47,503 nt of DNA, taken from positions 1-47,503 of the forward strand of contig DGSB01000017.1 of the NCBI GenBank assembly GCA_002390045.1, written 5' to 3'. Under the pieces are notes generated by a model. It searched no databases. It was not told the origin of the DNA and saw only the letters and a program-made list of their open reading frames with translations. A program made the translations under genes and the position numbers. Positions 41,182-47,503 of this stretch are shown one piece after another (position 1 is the first letter of the stretch; each line of letters begins with the position of its first letter). The stretch is from Fibrobacter sp. UBA4373. GTDB taxonomy: Bacteria > Fibrobacterota > Fibrobacteria > Fibrobacterales > Fibrobacteraceae.

Positions 41182-42867
41182 ATGAAGCTCTCTAAGTTCT
41201 TTTATACCACGCTCCGCGAAACGCCGAGCGACGCCACCATGCCAAGTCATATCTTCCTCATGCGCGGCGGCTATATCAAACCTCTGTCCACCGGTATCTA
41301 TAGTTACCTCCCGATGGGCTTCCGTGTCCTCAAAAAAATCGAAAACTTGATCCGTGAGGAAATGAATTCCATCGGCGGCATCGAAGTCGATCTTCCCGTT
41401 GTGCAGACCGCAGAACTTTGGGGAGAATCGGGTCGTTATACGGCGATTGGCGAAGAACTCCTCCGCTTTAAGGATCGCAACAACCACAACATGGTCCTTG
41501 CGATGACCCACGAAGAGGCCATGACGGACCTCGTGCGCTATGTCGTTTCGAGCTATAAGCAACTCCCGTTCATGCTCTACCAGTTCAAGACCAAGTATCG
41601 CGACGAAGCACGTGCTCGCGGTGGTCTGATTCGCGTCCGTGAATTCTTGATGAAGGACGCTTACAGTTTCCACACTTCCCAGGAAGACTTAGATAAGCAT
41701 TACGAACTGGAATACAAGGCTTACCAAAACATTTTCCGTAAGGTCGGCATCGAACCGGTGATCGTCCAGTCGGATACGGGCATCATGGGCGGTAAGGTCG
41801 CACACGAATTCATGCTCGACACTCCGAACGGCGAAGACTATCTGATTCTTTGCAAGCACTGCGGCTACCAGGCTAACCGTGAAATTGCAACGTTCGAACG
41901 TGAACCATTCCAAGGTGACGCAAACGCCGCTCTGGAAAAGGTCGCGACACCGAACGCTTCGACGATCGAAGACCTTTGCAAGTTCCTGAACGTAAAACCG
42001 GAACAGACGGCCAAGTGCGTGTTCTTCGACTTCAACGGAAAGCTTGTGACCTGCGTGATTCCGGGCAATCTCGATGTTTCGGAAATCAAGCTTCACAACC
42101 TTCTCAAGGCAAAGGAACTTTACCCGGCAGAAGACGCTCTGATTGAAAAGTGCGGCATGGTTCCGGGATTTGCAAGCCCGATTGGCGCTCACGATACGAT
42201 TGTCGTCGTCGACAAGGCTCTCGAAAATTCTTACGACCTCGTCTGCGGTGCAAACGAAAAGGGCTTCCACTACGTCCACTTCAATCCGAAGCGCGATACG
42301 AGCGGTTACCAGATCGCCGACATCGCCGAAGCGGAAGAAGGCTGCAAGTGCCCGAAGTGCGGAAAGCCTCTTTCCGAAACCCGCGGAATTGAACTGGGCA
42401 ACATTTTCAAGCTCGGCGTCAAATTCTCCGAAAGCATGGGTGCCACATTCTTGACCCCGGACGGCAAGAGTGAACCGATCATCATGGGATGCTACGGCAT
42501 TGGCGTGGGACGTCTCATGGCATCTGTCGTCGAAAACTCTCACGATGACTTTGGACCGATTTGGCCGAAGGCGATTGCACCGTTCCAGGTGGAAATCGTG
42601 AACATCACGAAGGACAACGAAATTGCGGACAAGCTCGAAAAGGAACTGACCGATGCAGGTTTCGAAGTTCTCGTCGACGACCGCGACGAACGCGCAGGCG
42701 TGAAGTTCAAGGACGCAGACCTCTGGGGCATCCCGCTCCGCATTGCTCTCGGCAAGAAGGGGCTTGCGAACGGCGAAGTCGAATGGAAGCCTCGTGCCGA
42801 AAAGGAAATGACGATGGTAAAGCTCGAAGACGTCGTCGCCAAGGTCAAGGAATTCTACAAAGATTAA
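41182..42867 (+). CDS. proS: Prolyl-tRNA synthetase (bacterial type with editing domain)
   Basis: Class II aminoacyl-tRNA synthetase charging tRNA-Pro, 561 residues. Motif 1 region LMRGGYIKPLSTGIYSYLPMG, motif 2 TKYRDEARARGGLIRVREFLMKDAYSFH, and motif 3 MGCYGIGVGRLMASVVE are all intact. The YbaK-type editing insertion lies at about 225-380, including CVFFDFNGKLVTCVIPG. Unusually, a CxxC pair (CPKCGKPLSETRG, about 390-402) and CKHCG (about 225-229) suggest a bound metal. The C-terminal anticodon domain includes AIAPFQVEIVN and DDRDERAGVKFKDADLWGIP. A terminator follows. Confidence 0.96.
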   Translation: MKLSKFFYTTLRETPSDATMPSHIFLMRGGYIKPLSTGIYSYLPMGFRVLKKIENLIREEMNSIGGIEVDLPVVQTAELWGESGRYTAIGEELLRFKDRNNHNMVLAMTHEEAMTDLVRYVVSSYKQLPFMLYQFKTKYRDEARARGGLIRVREFLMKDAYSFHTSQEDLDKHYELEYKAYQNIFRKVGIEPVIVQSDTGIMGGKVAHEFMLDTPNGEDYLILCKHCGYQANREIATFEREPFQGDANAALEKVATPNASTIEDLCKFLNVKPEQTAKCVFFDFNGKLVTCVIPGNLDVSEIKLHNLLKAKELYPAEDALIEKCGMVPGFASPIGAHDTIVVVDKALENSYDLVCGANEKGFHYVHFNPKRDTSGYQIADIAEAEEGCKCPKCGKPLSETRGIELGNIFKLGVKFSESMGATFLTPDGKSEPIIMGCYGIGVGRLMASVVENSHDDFGPIWPKAIAPFQVEIVNITKDNEIADKLEKELTDAGFEVLVDDRDERAGVKFKDADLWGIPLRIALGKKGLANGEVEWKPRAEKEMTMVKLEDVVAKVKEFYKD

Positions 42868-42888
42868 TTTCTTTGAATGAACGCTTGA

Positions 42889-42916
42889 AACGCTCCGCAA
42901 ACGCGGAGCGTTTTTT
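42889..42916 (+). terminator. Terminator after proS
   Basis: AACGCTCCGC/GCGGAGCGTT around AAAC, followed by a T run. Confidence 0.9.
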
Positions 42917-42961
42917 GTTTACAAGAGGAACCTAGACCCCTCTACAAATCCACGCTTCCAA

Positions 42962-42971
42962 TTTCTATTAT
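42962..42971 (+). promoter_or_regulatory. MATE gene promoter box TTTCTATTAT
   Basis: Identical to the box in front of nadB, 21 bp before the ATG at 42992. GAGG between box and ATG can serve as the ribosome-binding site. Confidence 0.45.
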
Positions 42972-42991
42972 ATGCGCCGAGGAATTTCTCT

Positions 42992-44323
42992 ATGGCAGAC
43001 AACGTCAAAGACCGTGGCATTTTAAGCCTCTCCTGGCCGCTCATTATCACATTCGGAATTGGAGTTTTCCAGCCGATGATGGACAGCTGGTTCCTTTCGC
43101 GCACAAGCGAAAGTGCGGCTGCAGGCGTTGGCGCCTTAATGCCAATTCTCGGCACGATCTTTATGGCAATCCAAGCCTTTTCTCAAGCGGGGGCGAGTAT
43201 CGCTTCGCAGTTCATGGGCGCAAGCGCGAACAGCCACGCGAGAACGACCATTTCCATGGTCATCTTCGGAAGCGCCCTGCTCGGAATTGCCATGACGATG
43301 CTTGTCTTTCCGTCTTCCGGTTGGATCGTTAGCGCAATGGGCCTTTCCGGCGATACGGCAAAATTCGGCATGCAATTTATGCAAGTCGTCTGCTTTGGCT
43401 TTGTATTCCGCGCCTTGCAAACGACCTTGACCGCGATGATTGCGACACACGGTCTCACGATCTGGAACCTGATCGGAAACTCCCTCACGATCGCCTTCAA
43501 CATTCTTTTAAACATCGTCTTTTTGAACGGCATGTTTGGACTTCCCAAAATGCACGTGGAAGGTGTCGCCCTTGCCACAGCACTCTCTTGGGCCTTTTCG
43601 AGCGCAATCCTTTGGGCTGTACTCAAGTACAAGATTCACCACAAGACAAAGCGTGTGGACATGAAACGTTCCCGCGTTGTCATTGGCGACTGGATCCGCA
43701 TCGGTCTTCCGGCTGCCGCAGAACCGGTGAGCTTTCAACTGTTCCAAGTGTTCATCACCGCGATGGTCGTGCACCTCGGAACCATGGCTGTCACGGCAAG
43801 AGTCTTTAGCGCGAACTTCGCGATGTTCGCCATCATTTTGGGAGTCGGTCTTGGCAACGGAAACCAGATTCTTGTCGCTCATCTTGTCGGAGCGCACGAT
43901 TATAAAAAAGCGAACCGTCGAACTTACCAATCTTTGATTGCAAGCTGCTCCGCAGGTTTTGTCATCGCTTTGATTGTCGCCCTTTTAGGTTCGCATTTGC
44001 TGAGCCTTTACACAAACAATCCCGACGTGATCGCCCTCGGTTCTGCATGCCTTTGGTGCGATGTCGTCCTGCAGCCGTTCAAATCGGCGAATGTGATTTT
44101 AACAGGCTCCCTGCGCGCCGCCGGAGATTCCAAGTTCCCAGCCATTTTCGGAAGTTTAATGATGTGGACGCTCGGAGCGGGCACAGCCCTATTCCTCGCT
44201 TTCGTTTTAGACCTTGGGCTGATAGGACTTTGGCTCGGCATGGCGAGCGATGAATTCTACCGTTCCTGTGCAAACCTTTGGCGTTGGAAGAGCGGTCGTT
44301 GGAAAGCGGCGACCGTCATCTAA
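42992..44323 (+). CDS. MATE family efflux transporter
   Basis: A 443-residue, 12-segment cation-coupled drug/metabolite exporter. The early motif LSWPLIITFGIGVFQPMMDSWFLS and the second-half repeat around IGLPAAAEPVSFQLFQVFITAMV show the two-bundle MATE layout. Other typical pieces are VGLGNGNQILVAHLVGAHDYKKA and GSLRAAGDSKFPAIFGSLMMWTLG. The substrate cannot be predicted. The start has GAGG about 12 nt upstream. It converges with the radical SAM gene; the stops are 7 bp apart and no terminator is visible between them. Confidence 0.92.
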   Translation: MADNVKDRGILSLSWPLIITFGIGVFQPMMDSWFLSRTSESAAAGVGALMPILGTIFMAIQAFSQAGASIASQFMGASANSHARTTISMVIFGSALLGIAMTMLVFPSSGWIVSAMGLSGDTAKFGMQFMQVVCFGFVFRALQTTLTAMIATHGLTIWNLIGNSLTIAFNILLNIVFLNGMFGLPKMHVEGVALATALSWAFSSAILWAVLKYKIHHKTKRVDMKRSRVVIGDWIRIGLPAAAEPVSFQLFQVFITAMVVHLGTMAVTARVFSANFAMFAIILGVGLGNGNQILVAHLVGAHDYKKANRRTYQSLIASCSAGFVIALIVALLGSHLLSLYTNNPDVIALGSACLWCDVVLQPFKSANVILTGSLRAAGDSKFPAIFGSLMMWTLGAGTALFLAFVLDLGLIGLWLGMASDEFYRSCANLWRWKSGRWKAATVI

Positions 44324-44330
44324 GAAAGAT

Positions 44331-45209
44331 TCACTGCAAAAGTTCTTCGACACGGGCGACGATCTTGTTGCGGTCGCCACTCCAATCCGGAGCGATAAGC
44401 GTTTCGTTTTGCGCTTCCCCGCTAAAACGTTCAATCGCAATCGACGTTCCCACGATCCGTATAAACCGCGCCACAGCCTTGCAATAATCTTCAAAAGAAA
44501 GCAGTTCAAATTCCCCACGGGTAAATTCTTCTGCCATCCGAGTTCCGCGGACAATGTGCAACGGATGGATTTTAACGGCGCTGACCTGAGCGTCTTTAAT
44601 CGTCTGCGCAGTCCGTTCAAAATCTTCCATGGTTTCACCGGGAAGCCCAAGAATCACGTGCGAAGTCACAATCAACTGCGCATCGTGCGCCCTTTTCACC
44701 GCATCCTGAAAATCCGCCACCGTATGACCGCGGCCAACACGTTCTAGCGTCAAATCGCTCGCCGTCTGAAGTCCAAGTTCTAAAATGACCTTTTTCCGCG
44801 TATTTTCATAGGCGAGAAGTTCCATTACATCCGGAGGAACACAGTCCGGGCGTGTCCCAATCGCTACACCGATGACTTCTTCCGAAGCAAAAGCGGGTTC
44901 ATAAATTTCACGCAGACGATCGACAGGCGCATAGGTATTGGTATACGGCTGAAAATACGCAAGAATTCCCGCATCTTTATACTTGCGACGGATTCGCGGC
45001 AAGAATTCAGCAATCTGCTCCTGCACATCGACTTGAGCCTTATCCCACACGGGACTAAAAGACTTGTTGTTGCAATAGCTGCAACCACCCTTTCCCCGAG
45101 AACCGTCCAAATTCGGACAGCTCATTCCCCCGTTCAACGGCAATTTGCGCACACGCTTCCATTCCGGAAAAATCTGCGCAAGGAATTCTTTGTAAGTGAA
45201 ATAAGACAT
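44331..45209 (-). CDS. TIGR01212 family radical SAM protein (YhcC-like)
   Basis: A 292-residue radical SAM enzyme. The cluster-binding cysteines lie in MSCPNLDGSRGKGGCSYCNN (about residues 29-48), the spaced Cys pattern specific to the YhcC/TIGR01212 group. GILAYFQPYTNTYAP, VGIGTRPD-like VAIGTRPDCVPP and LELGLQTASD follow in the usual order. The family is linked to tRNA or redox biology in other bacteria, but the reaction is not firmly known. Single gene, converging with the MATE transporter. The start codon ATG has only a weak ribosome-binding site. Confidence 0.93.
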   Translation of the reverse strand: MSYFTYKEFLAQIFPEWKRVRKLPLNGGMSCPNLDGSRGKGGCSYCNNKSFSPVWDKAQVDVQEQIAEFLPRIRRKYKDAGILAYFQPYTNTYAPVDRLREIYEPAFASEEVIGVAIGTRPDCVPPDVMELLAYENTRKKVILELGLQTASDLTLERVGRGHTVADFQDAVKRAHDAQLIVTSHVILGLPGETMEDFERTAQTIKDAQVSAVKIHPLHIVRGTRMAEEFTRGEFELLSFEDYCKAVARFIRIVGTSIAIERFSGEAQNETLIAPDWSGDRNKIVARVEELLQ

Positions 45210-45373
45210 GGAAGCAGGCTTTCTCTATCTCTGATTTTTTTGAAATCTAGAAATTTTAACGATCTGTGATATGAGTAACAAAAATGCAGTTCTGTGAAAA
45301 AATTCCGCACCAAACGCTTCAAAAAATTTACATTTTAAAAAAAGTGTCATTTTCACTTACCTGGGAGCCTGCA

Positions 45374-46183
45374 ATGTTCAAAAAAATTCTTCTCGCAACA
45401 AGCCTTGCGATTTCGTCTAGCTTTGCCACGTTGAACTTTTTCCCTGTCGGAAAAGCGCACCAAGGACAAGTCGACTTGGTTTCTGTTTATGTCTGGAACG
45501 ATGATTTTTCGACCCTGTTATTCCCTCTGAGCGTCAAATACAACGTCATCGATAATTTTGAACTTTCCTTGCAAAAAATCGGCTACGTAGCCTGGAGCGA
45601 ACCAAAAGACTGTGAAGACTTGCCACAAGGCTGCCCCGAGAGCAGCGGATTTACAGCCATGACCGTGGGCGCCCGCTATCAATTTATGCCCACTCAGCCA
45701 TTCACCCCCATTTTTGCAGGCGCCGTGGACGTGTATATTCCGCTTTCCGACAAAGACGTCAATAACGGTTATGATCCTTTCGGTTTCTATGGAGCGCTCC
45801 AATATATCCAAATTTTCAGCCGGGAACTCATCTTTGGTTCTGAACTGGGCATGAAATGGCTATTTGAAGATGAATGCAAAGAGAGAGGTGTAGACGTCAA
45901 GAAGGAAGAAGGTGTCCAAATGACCGCCAAAGGCGAATTGGATTATTCTTTTACCGCGATCCGCGTCACCACTTGGGTCGGCATTGAATTCAACAAGAAG
46001 TTTACGGAAGATAAATTAAACGGTGAAGATAATGGTGGCGACGAAAGCCAAATCGACTTCCGAGTCGGTGCCAGCTATAAATTCTCCCCAATGTTCATGC
46101 TCAAATTGAACTTTGCTTATTCAAAGGGAGATCTCGATGGCGATCACAAGACCGTCAACAGCATTTTCTCGGTGATGTTCTAA
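45374..46183 (+). CDS. Predicted outer-membrane protein, unknown function
   Basis: A 269-residue protein. The ATG at 45374 has GGGAG at good spacing and opens a signal peptide (MFKKILLATSLAISSSFA). An in-frame start at 45284 would hide the signal and is rejected. The mature part alternates polar and aromatic strands (FELSLQKIGYVAW, FTAMTVGARYQFMP, FRVGASYKFSPMFMLKLNFAYSKG) typical of a small transporter-like or OmpW/meta-cleavage-type barrel. The C-terminal residue is Phe, as in many outer-membrane barrels. Family not identified. A terminator follows. Confidence 0.78.
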   Translation: MFKKILLATSLAISSSFATLNFFPVGKAHQGQVDLVSVYVWNDDFSTLLFPLSVKYNVIDNFELSLQKIGYVAWSEPKDCEDLPQGCPESSGFTAMTVGARYQFMPTQPFTPIFAGAVDVYIPLSDKDVNNGYDPFGFYGALQYIQIFSRELIFGSELGMKWLFEDECKERGVDVKKEEGVQMTAKGELDYSFTAIRVTTWVGIEFNKKFTEDKLNGEDNGGDESQIDFRVGASYKFSPMFMLKLNFAYSKGDLDGDHKTVNSIFSVMF

Positions 46184-46207
46184 CCATTTTTTCAAATTTC
46201 ACGAAGG

Positions 46208-46236
46208 CTCCCCGAAATTTTCGGGGAGTTTTTGTT
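46208..46236 (+). terminator. Terminator after the outer-membrane protein gene
   Basis: A CTCCCCGA/TCGGGGAG stem followed by TTTTTG. Confidence 0.88.
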
Positions 46237-46338
46237 TTTTAGACCTAAATGCCGTTTAATATTTAACAACGGAAACTTTCTTCCGTCGAAAATTTTCTTT
46301 CACCAGAGAAGTAGTTTAGTGAAAAAGGAGAATTTTGG

Positions 46339-47400
46339 GTGGAAAAGATTGTTTTCGGCGCATTCCTTGCGACTCTTGCCTCGGGTGTCTTTGCCGATCC
46401 TGATCCGAATTTTCATATTTACATTGCTTTTGGCCAGTCCAATATGGAAGGCCAGGCAGCGGTCATCGACGAAAATAAGATTCCCAAGGAAAACTTCCAA
46501 GTTCTCGCTTCCATGACCTGCTCCAATATGAACCGCACTCTTGGAGAGTGGGCTGTCGCTATCCCGCCGCTTTTTCACTGCTACACGGGACTTTCCCTTG
46601 CCGATTACTTTGGAAAGACCATGGTCGACAGCCTCCCTGGCATTAAAATCGGCGTCATTCCCGTCGCTGTCGCAGGAACAAGCATTAAACTTTTTGATAA
46701 AGATCAATATGCGTCCTACCTTCCGACCACAGAAGGATGGCTCCAAAGCAAAGCCGCCGATTATGGCGGAAATCCCTATGGCCGCATCATAGACCTCGCG
46801 AAAGAAGCTCAAAAAGTCGGAATCATCAAAGGGATCCTATTTCACCAAGGTGAAACCGATGGCTACAGCGATACGTGGGGCTACACCGTCAAAAAAGTCT
46901 ACGAAGACATGCTGAACGATCTCGGACTGGCCGCCGATACGGTTCCATTCCTCGCCGGTGAAGTTCTGCAGGGCGGCCAATGCGCAGGTGCGAACAGCCA
47001 AATCAACGCTCTACCGAGCAAGATCCCGACAGCCCATGTGGTCAGTTCCGCAGGCTGCTCCGGAGGCTCCGACAATTTGCACTTTAATAACGAAGGCACC
47101 CAGCTCTTAGGCAAACGCTATGCAGAAGTCATGCTTTCCCTGCTTCCGAGTCGTGCGCCCGTTTCATCAAGCTCTGAATCTTCAAGTTCCGAAGCTTCTT
47201 CGAGTTCTTCTGAATCCGTATCCATCCAAACCGCAGTCCATTACAAAGATTCCGCCCCGATTTCATACAACATTTTTAACCTGAACGGTCAAAAAATCGG
47301 AAGTTTCACCGTAAAGACAAAAGATCTTGACCAAGTCTGGAAATTTATTCGTACTCGATATCCGGAGGGTTTGTACACCATTCAAAGATTTTCTCACTGA
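46339..47400 (+). CDS. Secreted carbohydrate esterase family 6 (acetylxylan esterase-like) with C-terminal sorting-like tail
   Basis: A 353-residue exported SGNH-fold esterase expected to remove acetyl groups from xylan. The GTG at 46339 has AAGGAG 8 nt upstream and opens a signal peptide (1-19, ending VFAD). Block I GQSNMEG carries Ser34. HQGETD (169-174) is the conserved CE6 block. DNLHFN (245-250) carries the Asp245/His248 pair. A Ser/Glu-only linker (276-294) joins a C-terminal module (about 300-353) with NIFNLNGQKIGSFT and YPEGLYTIQ, like sorting or anchoring tails of Fibrobacter glycan enzymes. This gene is the clearest sign of a plant-fibre-degrading organism. Single gene with a terminator downstream. 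Confidence 0.9.
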   Translation: MEKIVFGAFLATLASGVFADPDPNFHIYIAFGQSNMEGQAAVIDENKIPKENFQVLASMTCSNMNRTLGEWAVAIPPLFHCYTGLSLADYFGKTMVDSLPGIKIGVIPVAVAGTSIKLFDKDQYASYLPTTEGWLQSKAADYGGNPYGRIIDLAKEAQKVGIIKGILFHQGETDGYSDTWGYTVKKVYEDMLNDLGLAADTVPFLAGEVLQGGQCAGANSQINALPSKIPTAHVVSSAGCSGGSDNLHFNNEGTQLLGKRYAEVMLSLLPSRAPVSSSSESSSSEASSSSSESVSIQTAVHYKDSAPISYNIFNLNGQKIGSFTVKTKDLDQVWKFIRTRYPEGLYTIQRFSH

Positions 47401-47441
47401 TTGTTTCCTGTTTCCTATTTTTCACTCTCACATCACCTAAA

Positions 47442-47475
47442 AAAGCTCTCGCCCTTCGGGGCGGGAGTTTTTTAA
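47442..47475 (+). terminator. Terminator after the CE6 esterase
   Basis: CTCTCGCCC pairs with GGGCGGGAG (one T-G pair) around TTCG, followed by a T run. The remaining 28 bases to the window end hold nothing assignable. Confidence 0.88.
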
Positions 47476-47503
47476 ATGCAAAAAGGGACCCGCCGGCATA
47501 GCC

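Overview
The window looks like a chromosomal segment of a Fibrobacter-type bacterium (phylum Fibrobacterota). The basis is a secreted family 6 acetylxylan esterase with a Ser/Glu linker and a C-terminal sorting-like tail, lipoproteins, a type IV pilus operon, a GH57 branching enzyme next to a DUF4912 protein, and moderate GC. The genus is an inference from gene style, not from a marker gene. Most of the window is ordinary, densely packed core genome: ettA (cut by the left edge), a SUMF1-domain protein, a double-length uvrA, pilMNOPQ, a PilZ protein, pyrR-pyrB with a degenerate dihydroorotase, a cyclophilin, tRNA-Ala(GGC), tRNA-Glu(CUC), ppiD, nadB, a four-gene lipoprotein/barrel/DUF4912/GH57 operon, thrC, a SpmA/SpmB-like transporter, pepT, a TlpA-like lipoprotein, proS, a MATE transporter, a TIGR01212 radical SAM protein, an outer-membrane protein and the esterase.

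The exception is a 6.8 kb islet (9162-15933) wedged between uvrA and pilQ. It is bounded by two direct copies of a 168-bp non-coding element (9227-9394 and 15766-15933, 5 mismatches). The left copy carries an extra diverged 65-bp end. The outer ends share a perfect 13-bp terminal inverted repeat, and the whole unit is flanked by an 8-bp direct repeat, TTCAACAA. A second 8-bp repeat, ATCATGCC, lies just inside both element copies. This nested pattern is what a cointegrate, or a single crossover between two element copies, would leave. Removing the islet puts the pilQ terminator right next to the uvrA promoter.

The islet cargo is AT-rich compared with its surroundings. Its core is a tight five-gene operon: a YaaW/UPF0174 (DUF3944) protein, two dynamin-like GTPases resembling LeoBC and LeoA (the pair known as the Eleos antiphage system), a tiny double zinc-ribbon protein, and a protein with weak uracil-DNA-glycosylase-like motifs. 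It is preceded by a truncated YidE/AspT-type transporter fragment at the left border and followed by a 49-residue membrane peptide at the right border. This is the best candidate for an extended, incompletely described defence module on a transposase-less mobile unit.

Other points of note: uvrA is a tandem fusion of two UvrA units and has a GAAC-N4-GTTC SOS box inside a consensus promoter whose predicted start falls on the start codon. The pyrB-linked dihydroorotase homologue has lost its metal ligands. The PilP-like protein appears to carry the AMIN-like region that PilQ lacks, plus an 87-bp tandem repeat. Several genes share a TTTCTA-TTAT promoter box.
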